From the NCBI RefSeq assembly GCF_030545015.1, contig NZ_CP120653.1, positions 186,001 to 250,000 of the forward strand: a stretch of DNA of 64,000 nucleotides, written 5' to 3'. Source of the DNA: Myroides sp. JBRI-B21084 (GTDB lineage: Bacteria; Bacteroidota; Bacteroidia; Flavobacteriales; Flavobacteriaceae). A program made the position numbers and the translations under genes. A model generated the notes under the pieces. The model did not search any database, had not been told where the DNA came from, and saw only the letters and a program-made list of their open reading frames with translations. How positions within the stretch are numbered: the stretch's first letter is position 1; each line of letters begins with the position of its first letter. Below, piece by piece: positions 54,706 to 63,014 of this stretch.

Positions 54706-55807
54706 CAATTAACGCTTTTCCTAAAATCACTCTATGTTTATAACTACCAAAATTAAAATTTTCACCTCCATCAAAATATTTGTTCATGATTTTCTTCACA
54801 TCTCCTTTTGAATATTTCATTGTAGATGATACGTTATCTATTATATAATTCATATCCGCATCAGATAAATCATTTCGTTGTTTATATTCTGGCATAAAAC
54901 TACTTAATTTTGTCTGTTCATACTCAACCATTGCATAATCAAGTTCTCTGCCTCTTTTTCCTTCAAAAGAAACAAACTCTCCTTCTGCACTATAAAAACC
55001 TCCCTCTAACTTACCGTTTTTAATAAGATCTTTAGCGTTTTTCATATTATAAGAGAACAAATATTCATTTCCTTCCTTTAAAAATTTCTCAGATGAATCT
55101 TTAATAGTACCTAAATTAATCCATTCTGCTGCTCCAACTCCTACAAACCTTGTTACTATATCTGCCGCTTCAAACCATTTACTTTTATTACTTAACTTGC
55201 TATTTGCCCAATTGTAGTAATCGTTTCTTTGAGAAATTGTCTGATACGCAGATGAATTTAATTTGTTTGTATTGTAAATAGCAGCTGAATTAAATGATTT
55301 TGAATCTCCCCAATACCATTGTGAATTTGTTCTTTGGACCCACCATGGCACAGGTTCTTTACCATCTTCATCAACAAATATAAGCGGATTATTTAATGCG
55401 TAATTGTACGGAGAATATGCATTCATCTTCTCCGCGAGCGGATCCACATTCAACCATCTACCAATAGCAGCATCGTAATTACGTGCTCCAAAATCATATA
55501 AATCTAATCCTAATTCGTCGTTTAATTCTTTACCGCCATAAGCGTATTTATACTTATTGGTAGCACTATAATCGGCATATTCATTGTATCCTTTATGTTT
55601 TAACCCAAACGGATAGTAATTATTTTCTTCTATAATCTCAGTTACCTGTATTACACCGTCTTTTAGATATTCTAGTGTTGGGTGGTTTCTATATCCGTCA
55701 CGGTAGGTTAAACGTATATTTCCTAAATGATCTTTGTATTGATACGTATAAAGGTATTGATTATTTTTAAATTCTACATAACCCTCAGCATGCGGGAAAA
55801 ACTGCAA
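54686..55807 (-). CDS. module 6: RHS tip with toxin-like domain of unknown type
   Basis: 373 residues from a TTG. Unlike modules 1-5 it has an uninterrupted RHS reading frame through FFPHAEGYVEF, YKDHLGNIRLTYRDG and [20 protein letters not shown], with neither short insert. Then [20 protein letters not shown] and YALNNPLIFVDEDGKEP. The unique C-terminal 220 residues (starting PVPWWVQRTNSQWYWGD, with DYAMVEYEQTKLSSFMPEY) match no motif I know. Upstream of 55807 the frame meets a TGA. Confidence 0.7.
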   Translation of the reverse strand: MQFFPHAEGYVEFKNNQYLYTYQYKDHLGNIRLTYRDGYRNHPTLEYLKDGVIQVTEIIEENNYYPFGLKHKGYNEYADYSATNKYKYAYGGKELNDELGLDLYDFGARNYDAAIGRWLNVDPLAEKMNAYSPYNYALNNPLIFVDEDGKEPVPWWVQRTNSQWYWGDSKSFNSAAIYNTNKLNSSAYQTISQRNDYYNWANSKLSNKSKWFEAADIVTRFVGVGAAEWINLGTIKDSSEKFLKEGNEYLFSYNMKNAKDLIKNGKLEGGFYSAEGEFVSFEGKRGRELDYAMVEYEQTKLSSFMPEYKQRNDLSDADMNYIIDNVSSTMKYSKGDVKKIMNKYFDGGENFNFGSYKHRVILGKALIDGLYEE

Positions 55808-56133
55808 TGCTCCGTTTAAATGCTGAAACCGTACAGGTAATCGATGGTTTGTGTCGCATCACTGTTTGGTTGTAATTGCTTTTATAGTTAAATCAATCCT
55901 TTTTAGACTGTCTAAAAGATATGTTTGTGATTGGAAGAGGGGAGACAACCCAACTTTTCATTAACAGGGGGGAGCTTTTGTTTAAAACGCTCACTTACTA
56001 GAAAGTCAACTTTTATTGCAATTTTTGATAGGGTATTACTGCTTTCTTATTAAAGTCGAAACTATTAAATGTGCAACAGCAGTAAATTGTTTTATAGTAA
56101 AACAGCCTCAATACGTTTGTAAAGAAGCTGTTG
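55790..56133 (-). repeat. RHS-array linker repeat, copy F (partial)
   Basis: Holds the hairpin, AT-rich spacer and ATQTIDY-to-HLNG segment (with the same one-base deletion), then passes into intact RHS sequence without the inserts. Confidence 0.8.
56099..56133 (-). terminator. module 7 terminator
   Basis: ACAGCCTC / GAAGCTGT variant of the array hairpin, directly after the module 7 immunity-like gene. The same G-U-compatible change as in copy C. Confidence 0.75.
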
Positions 56134-56136
56134 TTA

Positions 56137-56598
56137 TTATTTATTGATAACGATTATCTTTTTCCAGAATACAGACTCAGAAACTTCTGAATCTTTCTTA
56201 CCATCCGTCCAAATTGAATCTAAAACAATTCGATCTTTAACAATTCCTGATATATAGTAGGTGCCTGTTTTGCTAAAATTAATTTCTTTTAGTTTAATTT
56301 TATGAGCATCATAAACAAGTACACTATCTTTTCTATTCTGATAAATATCTTTTTCTAAATAAGGAATTGTATCTAGTACGTAATAAGATATTATCCAACG
56401 AAGTTTTGATTCAACATTAAGTTGTTCTGTAAATTTATCATGATTTACATCTTTATAATCTATGACACTTTGATATGAAGTATGTAAAGATACAGTGTCT
56501 GTAATTAAAAAATCTTGTTCTGTTCTTTCATTATTAGATTTTTTATCACAGGCGAAGAACAAAACTATTATGATAATAAAAAAAGCTGTTTTTTTCAT
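56137..56598 (-). CDS. module 7 immunity-like lipoprotein
   Basis: 153 residues. Lipobox FFAC (Cys at 17) and a beta-rich domain without a recognised family. Starts 8 bp after the toxin stop codon. Periplasmic immunity role inferred from position and signal. Confidence 0.65.
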   Translation of the reverse strand: MKKTAFFIIIIVLFFACDKKSNNERTEQDFLITDTVSLHTSYQSVIDYKDVNHDKFTEQLNVESKLRWIISYYVLDTIPYLEKDIYQNRKDSVLVYDAHKIKLKEINFSKTGTYYISGIVKDRIVLDSIWTDGKKDSEVSESVFWKKIIVINK

Positions 56599-56606
56599 CT
56601 ATTATT

Positions 56607-57908
56607 TTATTTAGGTAATTGATTCATAGAATCTTGTTTCATCATTTTTATATATTCTGGAACTTGACTTTCGTAAACGGGCTCAACATAATGAGTACGT
56701 GGAACTACCGTATTAGTACTTTCATCAAGTATAAAATTTCTTAATTGAATTTTTATTATTTTTTGTTTATCTTTCGTCGTGGTATTTTCTTCTGAAGAAC
56801 TTGTATCACTTTTAGGTTTAGTTACGGTTATATTAAGGTTGCTTCGTATATTACCGTTTCTGGTATCAATTCCACCTAATATCTCTCTTACTCTTGCCCA
56901 CCAATATTTAGCCAATGTTTGAGTGATCACCTGATCGTAGTTCATTGAAGCATCTACTACACTACGTTTTCTTGAGTTGGGTTTAAACCCAGGATCATCT
57001 TTCATTTTACCCCAAATATTAAACATACCACCTGTTTCAATAAACTTCCAAAAACCCCCATCACTTTTTTTAGATGATGAACTTTCGGGTCCACCACCAC
57101 CTGCTGATTCAGTAATATCAGATATCCATTCTCCATCCATTTCATAAACCTTTAAAATTTTGTCTCCTAATTGTGAAATCATGCTACTACCTGTATCAAT
57201 ATACCAATGTCCATCTCCAGCTTCATTATCATACATTATTGATGATCCAAACAATCCACGACTTAACTGATAATAACGAGCAGCAGCATAACTCTCGAAC
57301 AATCCCGAAGCATCTTGCCAAAACACAGGATTATTAAACCCGTAACGATACGGTGTAAAGTCAGGCGCCAACTCAGCCAGCGGATCTACAACATTAAACC
57401 TTCCTAACGCACTGTCGTAATGTCTAAAGTCGGTCTCTGTTACATTAAGCGCAAAGCTGTCTTCGTATTCTTTGTTTAAGAACTTATATTTATAACCTGC
57501 TCCCGGTAAATTGTTGTACCCTTCATGTTTTAAACCAAACGGGTAATAGTTGTTTTCTTCTACAATTTCGTTAGCCGGGTTTATGGTTCCATCGTTATTC
57601 AAATCGGCATATACTAATCGGTTGTTACCTAAATGGTCTTTGTAAATATAATGATAAACATAATTACCAGCATTGTTTTTAACATATCCCTCTGCATGCG
57701 GAAAGGTTTGTAACGTGCCATTTTCGTATTCAAAACCAAACAAATAATCGATGGTTTGTGTCGCACCACTGTTTGATTGTATAACCTTCTTCATTTTTGT
57801 GCCTGTGGCATCGTAGGTATACGTAATTGTTTCTGTGGCAAAGGTAATTGCTACGGGTAAGTTTAAATAGTTGTAGGTTATGTTGGTAATACCTTTGTTT
57901 TTGTCGGT
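56607..57908 (-). CDS. module 7: 5'-truncated RHS fragment with toxin-like C-terminus
   Basis: The longest RHS piece. The open frame begins abruptly after TAA at 57909-57911 with DKNKGITNITYNYLNLPVAI (an RHS/YD repeat) and runs through [72 protein letters not shown] and YRYGFNNPVFWQDASGLFE. It contains neither insert. The C-terminal 230 residues are Ser/Asp-rich with no motif I recognise. The first internal ATG is at 57792-57794. Its original 5' part is missing. Confidence 0.75.
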   Translation of the reverse strand, partial: TDKNKGITNITYNYLNLPVAITFATETITYTYDATGTKMKKVIQSNSGATQTIDYLFGFEYENGTLQTFPHAEGYVKNNAGNYVYHYIYKDHLGNNRLVYADLNNDGTINPANEIVEENNYYPFGLKHEGYNNLPGAGYKYKFLNKEYEDSFALNVTETDFRHYDSALGRFNVVDPLAELAPDFTPYRYGFNNPVFWQDASGLFESYAAARYYQLSRGLFGSSIMYDNEAGDGHWYIDTGSSMISQLGDKILKVYEMDGEWISDITESAGGGGPESSSSKKSDGGFWKFIETGGMFNIWGKMKDDPGFKPNSRKRSVVDASMNYDQVITQTLAKYWWARVREILGGIDTRNGNIRSNLNITVTKPKSDTSSSEENTTTKDKQKIIKIQLRNFILDESTNTVVPRTHYVEPVYESQVPEYIKMMKQDSMNQLPK

Positions 57909-57911
57909 TTA

Positions 57912-58029
57912 AAATCCCCCTTTTTTAATTTGAGATAGTCCCCGAATTTTCCGCCTTTTATATTTTAACCACCGTATTATTTTCTACAAAAAAAGTTGAC
58001 AAACCCAACAAAACTGTTGTAAACAACAA
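57912..58029. other. junction region outside the RHS array
   Basis: Immediately beyond the truncated RHS frame. A CCCCC-T6 run and AT-rich sequence, with no ORF and no recognisable RHS sequence in any frame. Probably a rearrangement boundary. Confidence 0.45.
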
Positions 58030-58064
58030 AAAAGCCTTACATTTCTGTAAGGCTAAATTTTTTT
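58030..58064. terminator. hairpin terminator at the array/phage boundary
   Basis: AGCCTTACA-TTTC-TGTAAGGCT with flanking A and T runs. It could act on either strand. Confidence 0.75.
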
Positions 58065-58207
58065 AGTGGTCCCACCTGTACGAATATTTTAATATATAAT
58101 TAACTAATATTCAGAACTTTAATTAGTGGTTTTGAATTTAGGTATCAATACAGTATCATAAAATAAAAAATGCAAAACACCTAAAAATTAACTATCATAA
58201 ATTGTAA
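58065..58207. other. short intergenic with tRNA-end-like sequence
   Basis: GTGGTCCCACCTGTACGAA at 58066-58084 resembles, on the minus strand, the last bases of a tRNA T arm and acceptor (AGGTGGGACCAC). The rest is AT-rich. No complete tRNA can be folded here, so at most it is an attachment-site remnant. Confidence 0.3.
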
Positions 58208-58504
58208 TTATACTAATTGAGTAAACTTATTAATATAAGAACTTATAATATCATATTGCTTTTTAGTACACTTATAAGCTATTTTTCTTTTATAATTTTC
58301 ATATCCGAATCTATCAATATATTGACCTATTGAACTATTCAAAAAAGAAGTTGAAAACCCCATATTTTTATCTAAACTCAATATAACTCTTTCATTTTCA
58401 TGTTTAATTAACAATGAAAATAATTTAAATCCCTCAGAATTTGCGCCTGTATTGTCTACTATATCACTTAATGATATAGCAACATCTTTTTCTAAATGTA
58501 GCAT
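58208..58504 (-). CDS. STAS-like DUF4325 protein
   Basis: 98 residues. A hydrophobic strand-helix pattern with VILSLDKNMGFSTSFLNSSIGQYIDRFG, where the Ser/Thr-x-SFL block fits DUF4325, a STAS-like domain usually found beside a GHKL ATPase. That partner lies just upstream on the same strand (84-bp gap). Probably the switchable partner of the ATPase in a sigma/anti-sigma-like pair. The exact target is unknown. Confidence 0.65.
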   Translation of the reverse strand: MLHLEKDVAISLSDIVDNTGANSEGFKLFSLLIKHENERVILSLDKNMGFSTSFLNSSIGQYIDRFGYENYKRKIAYKCTKKQYDIISSYINKFTQLV

Positions 58505-58587
58505 AATAAAAGGTTTAAATAATTGATATACTTACTATTGTGTTCGACAAATATATAAATGTTTTAGATTATTCATTCATAAATAAA

Positions 58588-59460
58588 TCAAAAATTATCA
58601 AAAAACTCAATTTCTTCATCATCTTCCTCAAGTTTTCTTGTGTCAATGTTTATATTAATTAACGTTCCAATAAAAGTTGTGTTTAAATCCTGTGCAACAC
58701 CATTAAACCCTGTATAATAATAACCTTTATTTGAAAAAATCTGTACATTACCTAATTTATTTTGACATATATCTATGATTGAATTCAGTCCTAAACCTGC
58801 ATTATGAGGTTTAGATTTTGCTGTAACTTTTAGCTCTGTACTTAATTTTATTGCTTCACCATCACTTAAAACCGATTCATTTTTACTTATTCTCATATTA
58901 TTAATTGTAGATGGTATACCAACTCCCAAATCACAAATTGAATAAGAAATCTGATTTATATTTGGATAATATTGAGTAATTACAAAACCTCCTATTTGTG
59001 ATTCAGCATGATCGAAAATATTATTAAATATCTCATACAAATTTGATTGTACAAATAATAGATTTTTATTATTAAAGTGATTTTGCAAAAAAGATTGAGC
59101 AAAAGTAGAGTAACTATATCCCTCTGCTTGTTTTATATTCCAAAGTGGAATTGTGGTACTATTTTTAGGCGTAAAAAAATTACCTCTATTATTTAATTTA
59201 AAATAATCCTCAAAATTAATGTTGTTTAAATGATATTGTATTTTTGGACTAATATTTTTAAATTCAATAATTACATTTTTTTTGTAAAAGTACTCAAGAT
59301 AACAAGCTAATAAAACTAAATTCCTTGTTTCTAAAAAAGTAACATTCTGAAAATCAACAATAAGTTTTTTTGTTGTTTCAATATATGGTAATATTTCATT
59401 TGAGATATTTAACCACCTCAATATATTGTCTTTAGTGGGTAAAGTTATAATTGTAGTCAT
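58588..59460 (-). CDS. GHKL ATPase with STAS-like N-terminal half
   Basis: 290 residues. The N-terminal 90 look STAS-like (KKLIVDFQNVTFLETRNLVLL). The C-terminal half is a HATPase_c domain with N box NLYEIFNNIFDHAES (about 140), G1 CDLGVGIPST (about 180) and G2 HNAGLGLNSI (about 225). There is no dimerisation His box and no sensor or membrane segment, so it is not a normal histidine kinase; it resembles anti-sigma-type serine kinases. The C-terminus is very acidic. Confidence 0.75.
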   Translation of the reverse strand: MTTIITLPTKDNILRWLNISNEILPYIETTKKLIVDFQNVTFLETRNLVLLACYLEYFYKKNVIIEFKNISPKIQYHLNNINFEDYFKLNNRGNFFTPKNSTTIPLWNIKQAEGYSYSTFAQSFLQNHFNNKNLLFVQSNLYEIFNNIFDHAESQIGGFVITQYYPNINQISYSICDLGVGIPSTINNMRISKNESVLSDGEAIKLSTELKVTAKSKPHNAGLGLNSIIDICQNKLGNVQIFSNKGYYYTGFNGVAQDLNTTFIGTLININIDTRKLEEDDEEIEFFDNF

Positions 59461-59485
59461 AGTGTTTATAAATGTGTGTGTGAAT

Positions 59486-59538
59486 TTAACTAAAATAAAA
59501 AAGATAGCATTATAATACTATCTTTTTATTTTAGTTAA
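59486..59538. terminator. long inverted-repeat terminator of the phage operon
   Basis: About 21-bp arms (TTAACTAAAATAAAAA.GATAG and complement, one A different) around a 10-nt loop. Lies between the end of the phage operon (59595) and the ATPase gene start. Confidence 0.75.
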
Positions 59539-59594
59539 CCAATATTTACAATACTATTACGAAAATCACTATCTAAACAGATATACGTCGGTTA

Positions 59595-59819
59595 TTATCC
59601 AATTAAATAATCTTGATTTATTATTGAATTAATTTCTTTTTTCAAATCTAATGCTAACGATATTGTATTTTTAATATCATTTATTTCAATAATTCCAAAG
59701 CTTGCATTTTTTTCTATTGCTTCAATGCCAAATAAAGCAAGCTTTAAAATACTTTCTTGCTTATTACACAAATCATTTTGTTGTGTTATTTCTGTCGGTT
59801 TATTTATTTCTGTATTCAT
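59595..59819 (-). CDS. hypothetical phage-associated protein
   Basis: 74 residues, helical, no recognised motif. Starts 1 bp after the end of the tail-hub gene, so it is part of the same operon, and it is the last gene before the long terminator. Confidence 0.6.
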   Translation of the reverse strand: MNTEINKPTEITQQNDLCNKQESILKLALFGIEAIEKNASFGIIEINDIKNTISLALDLKKEINSIINQDYLIG

Positions 59820-59820
59820 T

Positions 59821-60798
59821 TTATTTAAATTTATTTCCTAAAGTAATTTCCTGTCTAATTCCGTTAATATTAAATGTTTTACTAACTCCCTCAACATAAT
59901 ATATACCGTTTCTTCCATCAAGCAAAGAACTATCAAGCTGTACTTTCATGCCGTGTTTTACTGTTGGTGTACCAAAGGTAGTAAACGAACCATCAAACCG
60001 ATCCTGTTTAAACCGTTCGTATTCTTTTTGTGCCAACTCTTTTAATTCTGCTACTGCTGTTATGTTATAAAACCCTAAATTAACCTCGTTTCCATCTTTA
60101 TCCCCAATATTCTCAACTGTTATTTTTTTACCATTATACAACGTTGATATGGCTTTTATTTTTACTTTTATATCTTCTTTTCTACGGTAATTTAATGAAG
60201 TACTAACACAATTCCTTTCTAAATGAAAGGGTATAATCGGGCTTTCTGTCATTGCCGAATAGTATTTACCACAAAAAACAGTTTTACCATCTACCCATGT
60301 TTTTAAATTTAAATCACTTGAATTTAATTTATCTAAAACCGCACCTACTGTTGTATTTGCATATCTAACAGATCCTAAATTGACACCCTCTAAAACATTT
60401 ATTTCATAATTTGGAATAATTGATTTTAGCAAATTTTCAAGACTTGTATTTTTAGAAGAAAAATTAACAGGTAGTTTTTTAATTTTAAACATTTCATCTT
60501 CAAACTCAATATTTATAGGTATATCATAATTAACACGTGTTATATATCCTGTAAATTCTTCTTTAAGAATACCATTATACCCCCAATAAATAGCAATAGC
60601 ATCGCCAACTTGAAACCAATCATCTAAATTTGCTTTACTTCTAAATAAATTATTTTTTGGAATTGTAAATGAACCTTTTGAAATAAACTCCTTAAAGCTT
60701 TTTCTAAATTCTATTTCATTTACTTTATACAATACTTTTTCCGTTTTTCGTTGATCGTTTTTAGATATAACGATCTTACAACACATTGCATATAACAT
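59821..60798 (-). CDS. phage tail hub / late control gpD-like protein
   Basis: 325 residues. The N-terminal half is beta-rich with WFQVGDAIAIYWGYNG and EEFTGYITRVNYDIPI; the middle is VNFSSKNTSLENLLKSIIPNY and TTVGAVLDKLNSSDLNLKTW; the end is FGTPTVKHGMKVQLDSSLLDG and YYVEGVSKTF. This layout is that of the gpD/VgrG-like hub fold, also used in contractile injection systems. It starts 7 bp after the ClpP-like gene. A prophage origin fits its neighbours. Confidence 0.75.
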   Translation of the reverse strand: MLYAMCCKIVISKNDQRKTEKVLYKVNEIEFRKSFKEFISKGSFTIPKNNLFRSKANLDDWFQVGDAIAIYWGYNGILKEEFTGYITRVNYDIPINIEFEDEMFKIKKLPVNFSSKNTSLENLLKSIIPNYEINVLEGVNLGSVRYANTTVGAVLDKLNSSDLNLKTWVDGKTVFCGKYYSAMTESPIIPFHLERNCVSTSLNYRRKEDIKVKIKAISTLYNGKKITVENIGDKDGNEVNLGFYNITAVAELKELAQKEYERFKQDRFDGSFTTFGTPTVKHGMKVQLDSSLLDGRNGIYYVEGVSKTFNINGIRQEITLGNKFK

Positions 60799-60805
60799 AT
60801 TTAAA

Positions 60806-61522
60806 TTATTTACCGTAATACGCTGTACTTATGGCTTCAAATCTTTTAGGATCATTAACCATCATATTTTTTAACCCCTCGGGATCTTTTTCAGCCCAAT
60901 CTTCAAAAGTCCACTTACTAGTAATTTGTTGCCAATAATCTACTTTTACATCACTTACAAGGGCTTTAACTTCCGTTTTATTATCTAGGGTACTATTTTC
61001 AATTATTTCATCTAAAAGCCCAATTTGTAAAGCTTCATCTGAATTAAACCAATTATCCCCATTTTTAAACATAGCTTCTATTTCTACATTGCTTTTATTT
61101 AATTTACTTGCATAAGCATTAACATAATCAAGCGTTATATTTTTTAGTAGTTTTAAATCATTTTCAATGGTTATATAATCGCCCGATGTAGTCATTTTGG
61201 GGCTATGTATCATAAATTGAGAACTTTTAAAAGCTTTAGATTTAAAATGTGCCATAATATAAGTTGATGCACTAGCAGACACACTACCAATTAATAGCGT
61301 TACATTATTAAATCGCTTCAATTGGTTTACAATCTCACTCGCTTCAAATACATTACCACCCCTAGAGTTAATATATACTTGCACGTCTTTAGTACCTTTA
61401 AAAATTAAATCATCTGTAATTTGACGTATAATATCACTTGAACCAACAATAATTTCATCCGTTATTTTTATAAGATATTCTTTACTGTTTTCATTGATTG
61501 CTGTTACTTCAATTCTACTCAT
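60806..61522 (-). CDS. ClpP-like (S14/S49-type) phage head-maturation protease
   Basis: 238 residues with the crotonase/ClpP core: VQVYINSRGGNVFEASEIVNQL (about residue 48), GSVSASASTYIMAH (nucleophile Ser, about 85), FMIHSPKMTTSGDY (catalytic His, about 104) and DEALQIGLLDEI. Phage ClpP-like proteases of this size process capsid or scaffold. It overlaps the upstream gene by 8 bp. The capsid gene it would serve is not in the window. Confidence 0.85.
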   Translation of the reverse strand: MSRIEVTAINENSKEYLIKITDEIIVGSSDIIRQITDDLIFKGTKDVQVYINSRGGNVFEASEIVNQLKRFNNVTLLIGSVSASASTYIMAHFKSKAFKSSQFMIHSPKMTTSGDYITIENDLKLLKNITLDYVNAYASKLNKSNVEIEAMFKNGDNWFNSDEALQIGLLDEIIENSTLDNKTEVKALVSDVKVDYWQQITSKWTFEDWAEKDPEGLKNMMVNDPKRFEAISTAYYGK

Positions 61523-61829
61523 TATTTATAAAATTATATGGTTTAACTTCTTCTAAAATCGAGTGTTTGTAATCATTAATGCTTATTAAACTTTCAGTTT
61601 TTTCATCATAATAAAACAACTCTTTACCTTGATCGGTTTCTTTGTACTCAACATGTGGTCGCTCCCAATTATGTTTTTTTATGATTGATAAAAGTTCCGT
61701 TATACGTTCGCTACATGCTACATCTTGTAAATTGTCTAATAATTTTTTTCGGATAAACACACGTTCATCAAAAGTGAGTACTTGTGTGATATTATTTAAG
61801 GCTAATAGGTTTAAATATGGGCTAATCAT
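61515..61829 (-). CDS. hypothetical phage-associated protein
   Basis: 104 residues, mixed helix and strand, no motif recognised. It overlaps the protease gene by 8 bp, so it is translationally coupled to it. Confidence 0.6.
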   Translation of the reverse strand: MISPYLNLLALNNITQVLTFDERVFIRKKLLDNLQDVACSERITELLSIIKKHNWERPHVEYKETDQGKELFYYDEKTESLISINDYKHSILEEVKPYNFINNE

Positions 61830-61845
61830 TTAGTATAGTTATTAG

Positions 61846-62037
61846 TTATTGCTTTTCAAGTCTAAAAAAAACTATATTTTCAATAGTTTTACTAGACATA
61901 TAATATTTTTCGCCTAGTTTTTCCAATATAAATTTCATGTTGTATTTCTGTACTCCGTATTCTTTTTCATTAGACATTTTTTCAAAATCCTTTCTTATGT
62001 CGTCGTGTCGTTTTAATGTTTTTTCTCGCTTTGCCAT
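61846..62037 (-). CDS. small phage-type protein with HTH-like C-terminus
   Basis: 63 residues. A charged N-terminus (AKREKTLKRHDDIRKDFEK), then MKFILEKLGEKYYMSSKTIENIVF, which looks like a single helix-turn-helix. Similar small proteins are common in Bacteroidota transposable prophages (family knowledge, not verified). Confidence 0.55.
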   Translation of the reverse strand: MAKREKTLKRHDDIRKDFEKMSNEKEYGVQKYNMKFILEKLGEKYYMSSKTIENIVFFRLEKQ

Positions 62038-62149
62038 TTGTTTTTTGTTTAATTAGATACTTATTTGATACCGAAAATGAATAATAACACCCAAAACACT
62101 ACAATCCAATACTTTATGTTTTATTATTCTAGTTCCGTAAGGACTATTT

Positions 62150-62716
62150 CTATTTTTTTAAATGAAATTCAACTACTTTGTTTAAATAGCTGTTTATAAT
62201 ATTAATTCCTGTAATTGCTCTGTAATTTTTTTCTTTACACGCTTTAAACTTACTTACTTTGCTTTTTAAGTAATATTCAAACAATTCATATTCTTTATTG
62301 GTTTTATCAATTAAAGAAACTTTTGCTAATTCATAAACAAACATTTTGAATACAACAGTATTTGCACCAACATTGAATTGAACCTCTTTAAATCTCTTTT
62401 TAATGCACTTCATTAGATCCTCATACTTTGGGGGTTCAACCTTAACCGTATTTTTATACTGAATATTATTTGCTGTGTATTTTTCATTACAGTTAATTAT
62501 TTCGGTTTGCCCTTTTCTCATTGGCTGTTTTTTAAACACCTCTAAAGCTAACTTGTATGAGTTTATACGTTTGCCATCGAATACAAAATACCCTTTGTCA
62601 TTTACTTTTAAAATTCGATTTTTAACAGCATTGAGTACCTCTATATTTTCATTGATCCAAATATTTTTATACTTCGTTGCTTTAAAACCTTTTTCAATTA
62701 ATTGATCTTTGTTCAT
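62150..62716 (-). CDS. hypothetical phage-associated protein
   Basis: 188 residues, basic, no membrane segment. The middle reads KQPMRKGQTEIINCNEKYTANN and the end is helical and Lys-rich. No family recognised. Starts inside the end of the HTH protein gene (23-bp overlap). Confidence 0.6.
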   Translation of the reverse strand: MNKDQLIEKGFKATKYKNIWINENIEVLNAVKNRILKVNDKGYFVFDGKRINSYKLALEVFKKQPMRKGQTEIINCNEKYTANNIQYKNTVKVEPPKYEDLMKCIKKRFKEVQFNVGANTVVFKMFVYELAKVSLIDKTNKEYELFEYYLKSKVSKFKACKEKNYRAITGINIINSYLNKVVEFHLKK

Positions 62717-63014
62717 CTCTAACCTTTTTTAAATATCTACTTATTGTTGGAATACTTTTATTTAAAACTTTTGCTATTTGTTCAATTTTCATTTTTTTAT
62801 CTGTAAACATTTCAAAAGCTTTTTTTTCAATTTGTTTGCCCGCTTTTTGTTCTGTCCATTTTTCAGCCTTTTGCCAACTTTCAAGCGTTCTAACTGTAAC
62901 ATTCAATAATTTGCTTATTTCGGCAAAATTTAACCCTAACAAATAATACCTTAAAGCATTTGCCTTATCTTCTAAAGTGTATTTGTTTCTAGTTCTTTTC
63001 GTTTTATCACTCAT
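62694..63014 (-). CDS. double helix-turn-helix phage protein (possible small terminase)
   Basis: 106 residues with two HTH units: YYLLGLNFAEISKLLNVTVRTLESW (about 24-49) and KIEQIAKVLNKSIPTISRYLKK (about 76-98). The first, ending in W-x-K-x-x-x-W, is typical of phage terminase small subunits and transposon-type HTHs. No terminase large subunit is beside it, so a regulator is equally possible. Confidence 0.65.
   Translation of the reverse strand: MSDKTKRTRNKYTLEDKANALRYYLLGLNFAEISKLLNVTVRTLESWQKAEKWTEQKAGKQIEKKAFEMFTDKKMKIEQIAKVLNKSIPTISRYLKKVRDEQRSIN

Noticed and set aside
45000..57911. Type VI or extracellular contractile injection cluster around the RHS array
   Set aside because: Apart from the gpD-like hub in the phage operon, no sheath, tube, baseplate or ATPase genes are present in the window.
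58066..58084. A complete tRNA at the array/phage boundary
   Set aside because: Only about 12-19 bases resemble a tRNA end. No anticodon or D arm can be folded next to it.
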